From positions 1 to 64,000 of the forward strand of contig JAFUOY010000025.1 in NCBI GenBank assembly GCA_017481595.1: a stretch of DNA of 64,000 nucleotides. The letters run 5' to 3'. The DNA is from Clostridia bacterium. GTDB lineage: Bacteria > Bacillota > Clostridia > Oscillospirales > CAG-272. How positions within the stretch are numbered: the stretch's first letter is position 1; each line of letters begins with the position of its first letter. The notes under the pieces were generated by a model that had not been told where the DNA came from, did no database searches, and saw only the letters and a program-made list of their open reading frames with translations. A program made the position numbers and the translations under genes. Positions 16,661 through 24,341 of the stretch are shown in pieces.

Positions 16661-17782
16661 ATGAACGAAAAAAAGATCATAGAGCTTAAAGGTGTTTCCA
16701 AAACCTTTGATGATGAAGTAATACTTGATAATATAGATTTAAAAGTATATGAGAAGGAATTTATGACGCTTCTTGGTCCTTCAGGCTGCGGTAAGACCAC
16801 CACCCTGCGTATAATTGCGGGCTTTGTTACGCCTGATAGCGGAGAAGTACTTTTTGATGACGTGAAAATAAATGACGTTCCTCCTCACAAGCGTTCCGTT
16901 AATACGGTATTCCAGAAATACGCTTTGTTTCCTCATCTTAACGTATATGAAAATATCGCCTTTGCTCTTCGATTGAAAAAGGTTTCTGAGGAAGAAATAT
17001 ACGAGCGTGTTGAGGAAATGCTTACTATGGTAAACCTGCGCGGCTTTGAAAAGAGAGACGTTAACCTCCTTTCCGGCGGTCAGCAGCAGAGAGTTGCCAT
17101 TGCAAGAGCCTTGATAAATAAGCCTCGCGTTTTGCTCCTTGACGAGCCTCTTGGCGCCCTCGACTTAAAGCTTCGTAAGGATATGCAGAACGAGCTTAAG
17201 AATATTCAGCGCAAGACGGGAATTACGTTTATTTACGTTACACACGATCAGGAGGAGGCGCTCAGTATGTCCGATACCGTTGTCGTAATGGCTAACGGTA
17301 AGATACAGCAGATCGGCTCTCCTACCGATATATATAACGAGCCTGAAAACGCTTTCGTTGCCGACTTTATCGGTGAAAGTAATATTATCGACGGCGTAAT
17401 GCTTGACGACTTTAAGGTAAGATTCTCAGGACACGAGTTCGTTTGCCTTGATAAGGGCTTTGGCAAGAATGAAGCAGTTGACGTTGTTGTAAGACCTGAG
17501 GACGTTGACGTTGTGCCTCTTGAAAAGGGTATGCTTCGCGGTGTAGTTGACTCCGTTACCTTCAAGGGCGTTCACTATGAAATTATCGTTACTATCAATA
17601 AGTTCAAGTGGATGATACAGTCCACCGATTACGTTGCTCCCATGCAGAAGATCGGTATTTACGTAGAGCCTGATGCTATTCATATAATGAAAAAATCCGA
17701 GTTCTCCGGAATGTTTGGAGACTACTCATCCTTCAGTGACGAGCTTGATCATCTTTCTGATGTTACTGAGGAGGAAGAATAA
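16661..17782 (+). CDS. potA: Spermidine/putrescine ABC importer ATPase PotA
   Basis: ATP-hydrolysing subunit of the polyamine importer. The 373-residue protein has Walker [10 protein letters not shown] (about 39-47), Q-loop FQKYALFPH, signature LSGGQQQR, Walker [12 protein letters not shown] and switch HDQEEA, then a C-terminal TOBE regulatory domain (about 240-355). The [18 protein letters not shown] segment is typical of PotA/CysA-type importers. It is first in a potA-potB-potCD operon with gaps of 5 bases or an overlap, which fixes the substrate class as polyamines. The promoter sits about 80 bases upstream. Confidence 0.95.
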   Translation: MNEKKIIELKGVSKTFDDEVILDNIDLKVYEKEFMTLLGPSGCGKTTTLRIIAGFVTPDSGEVLFDDVKINDVPPHKRSVNTVFQKYALFPHLNVYENIAFALRLKKVSEEEIYERVEEMLTMVNLRGFEKRDVNLLSGGQQQRVAIARALINKPRVLLLDEPLGALDLKLRKDMQNELKNIQRKTGITFIYVTHDQEEALSMSDTVVVMANGKIQQIGSPTDIYNEPENAFVADFIGESNIIDGVMLDDFKVRFSGHEFVCLDKGFGKNEAVDVVVRPEDVDVVPLEKGMLRGVVDSVTFKGVHYEIIVTINKFKWMIQSTDYVAPMQKIGIYVEPDAIHIMKKSEFSGMFGDYSSFSDELDHLSDVTEEEE

Positions 17783-17787
17783 GAAGA

Positions 17788-18615
17788 ATGAACAAAAAAA
17801 CACTTATTCAGAAGGCGGCTGCCGCACCTCATATCGTATGGTCGGTTTTATTTATTATCGCCCCTCTTATTTTCGTAATGTATTACGCCTTTACGGACAA
17901 TGAGGGTAGCTTTACCGTCAGCAATTTTACAGAGCTGTTTCAGGCAAGCTATCTTGAGATCTTTTTGCGCTCCGTATGCTTTGCATTCCTTGCAACCGTA
18001 ATTTGTCTTGTGCTTGCGTACCCTATTGCATATTTCATATCACGCGCAAATGCCAAGACGCAAAAAATACTTATAATGCTCGTTATGCTTCCTATGTGGA
18101 TGAACTTCCTTATAAGAACCTACTCCTGGATGGCGCTTCTTGAGGATACGGGTATTATCAACACCTTTTTAGGATTTTTCGGAATCGGACCTGTCCATAT
18201 GATAAATACGGCGGGCGCGGTTATTCTCGGTATGGTCTATAACTATTTGCCATATATGATAATTCCCATCCATTCCGTGCTTTCAAAGGTTGACGTAAGG
18301 CTTCTTGAGGCTGCGGCTGACTTGGGCTCCAATCCCTTTACCGTAATCACCAAGGTAGTATTTCCCTTGAGCATACCCGGTATTATTTCGGGTATTACCA
18401 TGGTATTTGTTCCCTCCATCAGTACCTTCTACATCTCACAGAAGCTTGGCGGAGGTAACTTTGACTTGATAGGTGATACTATTGAGCGTCAGTTCCAGAC
18501 CGCGTATAACTATAACCTCGGCGCTTCTATGTCCTTCGTTCTTATGCTGCTGATCATAATCAGTATGACCATAATGAACAAGTACGCCGATGACGACGGA
18601 GGTGTGATCATATGA
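17788..18615 (+). CDS. potB: Polyamine ABC importer permease PotB
   Basis: Inner-membrane permease subunit (275 residues, about six TM helices). The ABC-permease EAA loop is present as EAAADLGSNPFTVITKVVFP (about 171-190), where PotA docks. An MWMNFLIRTYSW segment is typical of PotB. It begins 5 bases after potA and overlaps the next gene by 4 bases (ATGA), so the three proteins are translationally coupled. It pairs with the permease half of the following fusion to form the channel. Confidence 0.93.
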   Translation: MNKKTLIQKAAAAPHIVWSVLFIIAPLIFVMYYAFTDNEGSFTVSNFTELFQASYLEIFLRSVCFAFLATVICLVLAYPIAYFISRANAKTQKILIMLVMLPMWMNFLIRTYSWMALLEDTGIINTFLGFFGIGPVHMINTAGAVILGMVYNYLPYMIIPIHSVLSKVDVRLLEAAADLGSNPFTVITKVVFPLSIPGIISGITMVFVPSISTFYISQKLGGGNFDLIGDTIERQFQTAYNYNLGASMSFVLMLLIIISMTIMNKYADDDGGVII

Positions 18616-20723
18616 AAAGAACCAACAAGATCTACACCGCCCTTATATTCGTATTCTTATACCTTCCCATTGCGGTGCTTATACTGTTTTCATTCAATTC
18701 ATCAAACAGTACAAACTCATTAGCGGGCTTTTCACTTAAGTGGTATAAGGAGCTTTTCAGCGACGGAGCAACGCTTCTTGCCCTTCGTAACACCCTTGTG
18801 CTTGCTATACTTTCTTCAGTTATAGCCACAATTATAGGTACTCTTGCCGCATACGGTATTTTCCGTATGAAAAACAAGCACGTAAAGAATGCCCTCCTTA
18901 CGGTAAACAACATCCCTATGATGAACCCTGAGATAGTTGTGGGTATTTCTATGATGCTTTTGTTCGTTTTCGTTGGCAGACTTGTAAACGCTCAGTCAAC
19001 TCTCGGCTTTGGCACGGTGCTTATTGCCCATATTACGTTTAATATTCCCTACGTTGTGCTTTCCGTTCTGCCAAAGTTCAAGCAGATGGACAGGCATCTC
19101 CCCGAGGCAGCCCTCGACCTTGGATGCACACCCTTTCAGTCCTTTTATAAGGTAGAAATGCCACAGATAATCTCGGGTATAATCTCCGGCTTTATTATGG
19201 CGTTTACCCTTTCAATAGACGATTTTATTATCAGCTATTTTACAATTGGCAGCGGCTTTGAAACCTTGCCTATAAGAATATATTCCATGACCAAAAAGCG
19301 CGTAACACCCGATATGTACGCACTTTCCGCCCTTATATTCTTATCCATTCTTATCCTTCTTCTTATATCCAATTTCACAGGCAACTCCAATAATGCAAAG
19401 GAGAAAAAGCCCGTTACCTTAAAGCAGAAGAAGACGAGAAGAATAGTTATTGCCTCAACCTTTGCGGTTATCGCTATTATTACGGGCGCCGTATTTATAT
19501 CCACCGCAACTACTGAAACCGTTGTTGTAAATGTGTATAACTGGGGTGAATATATCTCCGACGGAAGCGACGGCTCCTATGACACGAACAAAGCCTTTGA
19601 GGAGTATTACTCAAACGTTTTGTCAGAGGAGAGAGGTCACAAGGTAAAGGTACAGGTAAATTACACCACCTTTACAAGTAATGAGGACCTTTATGCAAAG
19701 ATAAAGAGCGGTGTTGGCGGATATGACGTAATAATCCCCTCCGATTATATGGTTGAAAGACTTAAGAACGAGGGACTTATTCAGCCTCTTGACCTTAATA
19801 ACATACCCAATTATAAGTATATTAAGGATGAATTCAAAAAGCCCTTCTACGATAACGGAAAAGACACCTATTCCGCAATGTATACCTACGGTATCGTCGG
19901 TATTATCTATAATACAAAGTACGTTGATGAGGCGGATATTGGCGGTTGGGACCTTCTCTGGAATGAGAAATACAGCGGTCATATCCTTCAGTTCAACAAC
20001 GCAAGAGACGCTTTTGGCTCCGCTATGTATAAGCTTGGTATAAGCGTAAATACCGCAACCGAGGACGAATGGAGGCAAGCCCTTTCCGAGCTTAAGACAC
20101 AAAAGCCCCATGTACAAAGCTACGTAATGGATGAAATTTACAATAAGCTTGAGTCTGAGGAGGCTTGGATAGGCGCGTATTACGCAGGCGATGCTCTCTC
20201 TATGATCTATAATAACGAAAACCTTGCCTTCTACTATCCGAAGAACGAGGACGGAGAATTTGCTACCAATATTTTTGCTGACGCTATGTGTATTCCCACA
20301 GGCATAGATGCGGAAAATAAGGAGCACGCAGAGGCGTATATCAACTTTATGCTTTCCGAGGAGCCCGCTATTGCAAATGCAGAGTATATCTACTACGGAT
20401 GCCCCAATACTCTCGTTACAAACAATCAGGAATACAGAGATTACCTTGGCGAGGACTTTGACGTTATATACGATCCCGATATTGAGGAAAATATTGACGA
20501 TTTGTTCTCAAATTACGCATACAGAAATCTTCCCGCAGATAAGCTTGCGCTTCTTAACAAGCTTTGGGAGGAGTTAAAGGTTGATTCCTCATCCTTCGGC
20601 GGCGGAATTTACATTGTAAGCGGCGTAATAGCTCTTGCTATTGTGGGCTTTATCGTGTTCTCCTATGTTGTGAAGGTAAGACGCAGACGTCTTTATTGGA
20701 ATACCACACCTAAAACAAAATAA
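18612..20723 (+). CDS. potCD: PotC permease fused to PotD polyamine-binding protein
   Basis: A single 703-residue chain combining the second permease and the extracytoplasmic binding protein. Residues 1-258 form a PotC-like permease with six TM helices and an EAA loop at about 165-184 (EAALDLGCTPFQSFYK). A charged linker (261-277) leads to a TM anchor (about 278-297). Residues about 304-660 form the PotD domain, opening VVVNVYNWGEYISDG, the usual start of mature PotD. A further C-terminal TM helix (about 668-690) with a basic tail re-anchors the end. There is no lipobox, since the membrane segments do the tethering. Such PotCD fusions are known in some Firmicutes. Confidence 0.92.
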   Translation: MKRTNKIYTALIFVFLYLPIAVLILFSFNSSNSTNSLAGFSLKWYKELFSDGATLLALRNTLVLAILSSVIATIIGTLAAYGIFRMKNKHVKNALLTVNNIPMMNPEIVVGISMMLLFVFVGRLVNAQSTLGFGTVLIAHITFNIPYVVLSVLPKFKQMDRHLPEAALDLGCTPFQSFYKVEMPQIISGIISGFIMAFTLSIDDFIISYFTIGSGFETLPIRIYSMTKKRVTPDMYALSALIFLSILILLLISNFTGNSNNAKEKKPVTLKQKKTRRIVIASTFAVIAIITGAVFISTATTETVVVNVYNWGEYISDGSDGSYDTNKAFEEYYSNVLSEERGHKVKVQVNYTTFTSNEDLYAKIKSGVGGYDVIIPSDYMVERLKNEGLIQPLDLNNIPNYKYIKDEFKKPFYDNGKDTYSAMYTYGIVGIIYNTKYVDEADIGGWDLLWNEKYSGHILQFNNARDAFGSAMYKLGISVNTATEDEWRQALSELKTQKPHVQSYVMDEIYNKLESEEAWIGAYYAGDALSMIYNNENLAFYYPKNEDGEFATNIFADAMCIPTGIDAENKEHAEAYINFMLSEEPAIANAEYIYYGCPNTLVTNNQEYRDYLGEDFDVIYDPDIEENIDDLFSNYAYRNLPADKLALLNKLWEELKVDSSSFGGGIYIVSGVIALAIVGFIVFSYVVKVRRRRLYWNTTPKTK

Positions 20724-20727
20724 ATAA

Positions 20728-20761
20728 AAAAAGTTGGATTTTGCAAAAAATCCAACTTTTT
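20728..20761. terminator. Bidirectional terminator after potCD
   Basis: A 15-bp stem AAAAAGTTGGATTTT / AAAATCCAACTTTTT with loop GCAA. T-runs on both strands serve potCD and the convergent XRE gene; the stem touches the latter's stop codon. Confidence 0.85.
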
Positions 20762-21029
20762 ATTTATGCTCTTTAATAAAATTTTTTATATCCTTAAGCA
20801 GCTTTAAGTCGTCTGCTGTTATTTGCTCAAACTCTCCCAAATCAAGAAGATAACGGGGGTCTATTTTTAAGATTTGGCAAATTCTACGCAATTGATCCAT
20901 ACTTGGTTCTTGAATATTGCGCTCGATTTTTGAGTAATTTGACTGATTCATAGGAATCAGCCTTGCAATTTCGCTTTGTGATAGATCCATGTCCTCGCGA
21001 ATGTTCTTAATTTTATCCCCTAACGTCAT
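20760..21029 (-). CDS. Small XRE-family repressor-like regulator
   Basis: An 89-residue Cro/CI-type DNA-binding protein. The helix-turn-helix occupies about residues 7-60, with LSQSEIARLIPMNQSNYSKIER as turn and recognition helix. A short acidic/helical tail replaces any ligand domain. It is divergent from a lipoprotein gene across about 135 bases that contain promoters for both genes and repeats of TTAGTTA/TAACTAA. It is the obvious candidate to bind those repeats and regulate both itself and the lipoprotein. A TAAGGAG site precedes the ATG. Confidence 0.85.
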   Translation of the reverse strand: MTLGDKIKNIREDMDLSQSEIARLIPMNQSNYSKIERNIQEPSMDQLRRICQILKIDPRYLLDLGEFEQITADDLKLLKDIKNFIKEHK

Positions 21030-21056
21030 ATTAACTCCTTATACTTTACTTTTTTT

Positions 21057-21062
21057 ATTATA
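21057..21062 (-). promoter_or_regulatory. -10 element of the XRE regulator promoter
   Basis: On the minus strand TGCTATAAT forms an extended -10. The best -35 (TTGTCA) sits at a long 20-base spacing and overlaps the rightward -35, so the two divergent promoters compete. Confidence 0.45.
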
Positions 21063-21081
21063 GCAAATTTAACTAAATCTA

Positions 21082-21110
21082 TTGACAATTTGTTAGATAT
21101 AACCTATAAT
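21082..21110 (+). promoter_or_regulatory. Consensus promoter of the lipoprotein gene
   Basis: Perfect TTGACA, 17-base spacer, perfect TATAAT. This is one of the two perfect sigma-A promoters in the window, suggesting high expression unless repressed. A GTTAGATATAAC imperfect repeat lies within the spacer. Confidence 0.85.
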
Positions 21111-21118
21111 AAAAAGTG

Positions 21119-21137
21119 TTAGTTAAAATATAACTAA
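21119..21137. promoter_or_regulatory. Operator-like inverted repeat downstream of the promoter
   Basis: A perfect 7-bp inverted repeat TTAGTTA-AAATA-TAACTAA lies where transcription would start. A related half-site, TTTAACTAAAT, occurs near 21068-21078 and GTTAGATATAAC near 21092-21103. This spacing pattern suits a dimeric XRE repressor. Confidence 0.5.
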
Positions 21138-21165
21138 TTATATTAAACTTAAGGAGAAAAAGAAA

Positions 21166-21990
21166 ATGAAAAAGATTTTAGTAGTATTGATGGCTATCTG
21201 TATGGTAATCACTCTTTGCGTGACTCTTACATCCTGCGCGCATAAGTGCGAATTTTCCACAGACTGGAGCAAGGATGCAACACATCACTGGCACGCTTGT
21301 ATAGGTGAGGAGTGTGTTGAGGTTGCGGATAAGGCAGAGCACGTTTGGGACAACGCTTGCGATACGTCCTGTAACACCTGTGGACAGACAAGAACCACAG
21401 AGCACGTATGGAATGCAGGCGAGATCACCACAAAGCCCACACAGGCAAAGGACGGAGTAAAGACCTTTACTTGTACCGTTTGCTCAGAGACAAAAACAGA
21501 GACAGTTCCCTTTACAGGACTTACAGTTGACGAATGGAATGACGCATTCAGCTCATCCTCTGTTGAAAACTTTACTTATAATGAGGCTTCCTCAACAAAG
21601 GGCAGCGGTATGACAATGGATACAGAGGTTACATACAAGTTTACTGAGGATAAAGCGTACGTAAAGATGCATATGGCAGGACAGACACAGGAAGAAACCG
21701 TAAACGACAAGTTAACAGCTAATGCATTGCGTAAGCAGATGGTAGATTCAATCAGAGAATTGGCAGTATTTGCTGATTATAGCTATGATGCAGCTACTAA
21801 GACCTACAAGGCAGTAAGAGATATCAAGATCGATTCATTGGATGCTTCCACATCTGATATTACGTTGAAATTCAATGACGACAATAAGCTCGTTGAATTG
21901 AAGTATACTGTTGAGTTTGAAATGAGTGGCATTGACTTTACGGCTACGTCAACAGTTACTCTCTCCGACTACGGAACAACAAAGATCTGA
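21166..21990 (+). CDS. Surface lipoprotein with Cys/His-rich repeats
   Basis: A 274-residue lipoprotein. The signal peptide ends in lipobox LTSC, so Cys24 would carry the lipid. Residues about 26-115 contain short HKC, HxWHAC, CxxC and EHVWN units of the kind common in clostridial surface proteins, where paired Cys and His may form zinc knuckles. Residues about 120-274 resemble a LolA/LppX-like beta domain in that alternating hydrophobic strands dominate, but I cannot assign a family. It is controlled by a consensus promoter overlapped by likely operators and followed by a strong terminator. Function unknown. Confidence 0.8.
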   Translation: MKKILVVLMAICMVITLCVTLTSCAHKCEFSTDWSKDATHHWHACIGEECVEVADKAEHVWDNACDTSCNTCGQTRTTEHVWNAGEITTKPTQAKDGVKTFTCTVCSETKTETVPFTGLTVDEWNDAFSSSSVENFTYNEASSTKGSGMTMDTEVTYKFTEDKAYVKMHMAGQTQEETVNDKLTANALRKQMVDSIRELAVFADYSYDAATKTYKAVRDIKIDSLDASTSDITLKFNDDNKLVELKYTVEFEMSGIDFTATSTVTLSDYGTTKI

Positions 21991-22027
21991 TAAACAGTAC
22001 AGGTCAAGATTTTAAAAGAAACTGAAA

Positions 22028-22074
22028 ATTAAAACCACCCTATGCGTATTGCATAGGGTGGTTTTAATATTTTG
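22028..22074. terminator. Bidirectional terminator between the lipoprotein and ttcA-like genes
   Basis: An 18-bp perfect stem ATTAAAACCACCCTATGC with its complement and a 5-base loop GTATT, with T/A-rich flanks on both sides. It serves two convergent genes. Confidence 0.9.
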
Positions 22075-22851
22075 TCAGTTGTTTTCGCTCTTTCTTCTCA
22101 GCTTTTCCGCTTGGTCGATCCTGTCCTCGTGGAAACCGTCAACCTCACCGCGCTGAATTGCGCCTACGATACGGTTGTAAAGTCCCGGATGCTCCTTGTC
22201 AAATATAGCAAGATAATCCTTCATTTTTGCTCTTTCCGTGTGTCCGTCGGCAGGGCAGGGGCTCTTCGTTACGGGAAGAGATTCTTTATTGGAGAAGGAC
22301 TTTATTTCCTTTTCCCTTGTATAGATAAGAGGTCTTATAAGGGTAAGGTCCTTTCTTGAAAGGTAGGTAACAGGGGCAAATGCGCCTATTCTTCCCTCGA
22401 AGAAAAGATTTAGCATAAAGGTTTCTGCCACGTCGTCAAAATGATGCCCAAGGGCTATTTTGTTGCATCCAATCTCCTTTGCCGCGTCGTGCAGCGCTCC
22501 TCTGCGCATTCTGGCGCACAGGGAACAGGGATTTTTCTCTTTTCTTACGTTAAATATAATTTCGTATATCTGCGTGGGTACTACCTTATATTCTACCTCC
22601 AATTCCTCGCAAAGACTTGCAATAGCGGAGAAATCGGAGCTTTCAAATCCCATATCAATAGTTACGGCAACGAGCTGAAAATCCTTTTTTAAAAATATTC
22701 TTAAGTGGGCAAGAGCGCAGAGAAGAGTAAGGGAGTCCTTACCTCCAGAGATTCCAACGGCGATCTTATCCCCATTTTCAATCATGGAATATTCCTCCAC
22801 GGCTTTTCTTACGTGACTTAAAATTCTTTGTATGTCTTTAAATTCCTTCAT
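22075..22851 (-). CDS. TtcA-family tRNA thiolation enzyme
   Basis: A 258-residue PP-loop ATPase that adenylates a tRNA base for sulfur insertion. The SGGKDS PP-loop is at residues 35-40. Cys109 and Cys112 (PCSLC) plus Cys199 (KSPCP) match the three ligands of the oxygen-sensitive [4Fe-4S] cluster in TtcA/TtuA enzymes. The GHHFDDVAET segment is also typical. In E. coli TtcA makes 2-thiocytidine at position 32; Firmicute homologs are often annotated this way, but the target base is not proven. It is monocistronic and divergent from the amidase gene, with only about 50 bases between starts. Confidence 0.85.
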   Translation of the reverse strand: MKEFKDIQRILSHVRKAVEEYSMIENGDKIAVGISGGKDSLTLLCALAHLRIFLKKDFQLVAVTIDMGFESSDFSAIASLCEELEVEYKVVPTQIYEIIFNVRKEKNPCSLCARMRRGALHDAAKEIGCNKIALGHHFDDVAETFMLNLFFEGRIGAFAPVTYLSRKDLTLIRPLIYTREKEIKSFSNKESLPVTKSPCPADGHTERAKMKDYLAIFDKEHPGLYNRIVGAIQRGEVDGFHEDRIDQAEKLRRKSENN

Positions 22852-22904
22852 ATTAACCTCTTTTGAAAAGTTACATAATATATAAAAAGAAAGGGAGGGG
22901 AATT

Positions 22905-23471
22905 ATGGCAACGAAAATTTATATTGATCAAGGACATAATCCCGAAAGTCCCAATGCAGGGGCAGAGGGAAACGGATACAGAGAGCAGGATATAACCTAC
23001 CGCGTGGGTATTGAGCTTGCTCAGCTTTTAAGATCCAACGGCAATTTCGACGTGCGTCTTTCAAGACCTACGCCGTCCACACAGCTTGGAAGCTCCAATT
23101 CGTCAAGTCTTCGGGCAAGGGTAAACGACGCAAACTCCTGGGGCGCAGACTATTTCATCAGCATACATACAAACGCATCTACTGTATCAAGCGTAAACGG
23201 TACGGAGGCGCTTGTTTATTCGGCTCCCTCCGTAGCCTCGGAGCTTGCCGAGGATATAGTAGAAGAAATAACCGATATAACAGGACTTCGCGACAGGGGA
23301 GTAAAGCTTCGCCCGGGGTTATACGTTTTAAGAAAAACAAATATGCCCGCCGTCCTTGTGGAAATAGGCTTTATATCAAATTCAAGGGATGCAAACCTTA
23401 TGGCAAACGAGCCGCGGCTTTTTGCCCAAGGAATATATAACGGCATACTTGACTTTCTTAGTTTATCATAA
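22905..23471 (+). CDS. N-acetylmuramoyl-L-alanine amidase (Amidase_3), no signal peptide
   Basis: Zinc amidase that cuts the bond between muramic acid and the stem peptide. In 188 residues it shows the Amidase_3 ligand set: His11 (DQGHN), Glu27 (YREQD), His88 (SIHTN) and catalytic Glu153 (LVEIGF). The ATG at 22905 follows an AGGGAGGGG site. Upstream in-frame starts would add only a charged, non-signal segment. The absence of a secretion signal or wall-binding domain is unusual for a wall hydrolase; it resembles stand-alone catalytic domains used in spore cortex work or released by lysis. It sits next to spoVT. Confidence 0.88.
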   Translation: MATKIYIDQGHNPESPNAGAEGNGYREQDITYRVGIELAQLLRSNGNFDVRLSRPTPSTQLGSSNSSSLRARVNDANSWGADYFISIHTNASTVSSVNGTEALVYSAPSVASELAEDIVEEITDITGLRDRGVKLRPGLYVLRKTNMPAVLVEIGFISNSRDANLMANEPRLFAQGIYNGILDFLSLS

Positions 23472-23498
23472 ACGGGAATTTAATTCAATACGCAAAAT

Positions 23499-23529
23499 AA
23501 AAAAACCGACGCTCTAAGTCGGTTTTTTT
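23499..23529. terminator. Bidirectional terminator between amidase and spoVT
   Basis: A 12-bp stem AAAAAAACCGAC / GTCGGTTTTTTT with a 7-base loop, between two convergent genes. Confidence 0.85.
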
Positions 23530-23553
23530 GATTTAATTGACACAGGGTGGCAT

Positions 23554-24096
23554 TTATCCCTCGAATTGTTTGCCTAAAAAGGATGCCGCGGTCTGTATCA
23601 GCTTTGCCTCTGTTGAGTCAACTACGGTGCTTTCCCCATCTGTTACGATTGAGGCAATACATCCTACCACGTCCCCCTCGGTAACTATTGGCATTGCGTA
23701 CTTTACGTATCCTGCCGCCCCCTCGGTAATGGATATCATCTTACCGTTATCAGAAGCGGAAAACAGAGAACGGGTGTCCATTATTGAGTCAAATTCCTCC
23801 GTAAGCTTCTTTTCAAGATACTCCTTTTTTGACACACCCGCGCAGGCGATAACGCTGTCTCTGTCCGTAATTATAACGGACATCTGACATATTTTGTTAA
23901 GGGTCTCTGCGTACTGTATTGCAAAGGAGGACATTTCACCAACGGGAGAATATTTTTTAAAAATCACCTCTCCCTCTCGGCTTGTAAAAATTTCAAGGGC
24001 GTCCCCCTCTCTTATTCTGAATACACGGCGTATCTCCTTAGGGATAACCACCCTGCCAAGATCATCTATTCTTCGTACAATTCCTGTAGCCTTCAT
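23554..24096 (-). CDS. spoVT: Stage V sporulation regulator SpoVT
   Basis: Forespore transcription factor that tunes sigma-G genes. The N-terminal AbrB-type swapped-hairpin DNA-binding domain (about 1-50) carries the hallmark start MKATGIVRRIDDLGRVVIPK and EIRRVFRIREGDALEIF. The C-terminal GAF-like domain (about 55-178) completes the 180-residue length usual for SpoVT, which separates it from shorter AbrB. It marks the organism as a spore former. The ATG has a TAAGGAG site. It is monocistronic with its own promoter. Confidence 0.95.
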   Translation of the reverse strand: MKATGIVRRIDDLGRVVIPKEIRRVFRIREGDALEIFTSREGEVIFKKYSPVGEMSSFAIQYAETLNKICQMSVIITDRDSVIACAGVSKKEYLEKKLTEEFDSIMDTRSLFSASDNGKMISITEGAAGYVKYAMPIVTEGDVVGCIASIVTDGESTVVDSTEAKLIQTAASFLGKQFEG

Positions 24097-24115
24097 TTTG
24101 TTTTAACTCCTTAGT

Positions 24116-24144
24116 TATAAAATCGTACTCCTATTATTTGTCAA
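24116..24144 (-). promoter_or_regulatory. Possible promoter of spoVT
   Basis: On the minus strand: TTGACA, 17-base spacer, TTTATA. A GCATA element lies further upstream, but no matching sigma-G -10 is obvious, so the sigma factor is uncertain. Confidence 0.4.
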
Positions 24145-24279
24145 AATGAGTGAATTATGCGTTTTTTGAGAAAATAACCATCCGTTTGTCATTTTTATTA
24201 ATTTGGAAAATATTTCCGTATAGAATTGGATTTTAACTGCCATTTTTGTGAAATTTATATAATTATTTTATTTAAAACA

Positions 24280-24308
24280 TTGATTTTACAATTTTTATGT
24301 GCTAAAAT
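24280..24308 (+). promoter_or_regulatory. Promoter of the heparinase-family gene
   Basis: TTGATT, 17-base spacer, TAAAAT with an upstream TG (TGCTAAAAT, extended -10). It is about 30 bases before the start codon. Confidence 0.65.
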
Positions 24309-24341
24309 AAAGTGAACACTTATTTTGTGGAGGCATTTGGT

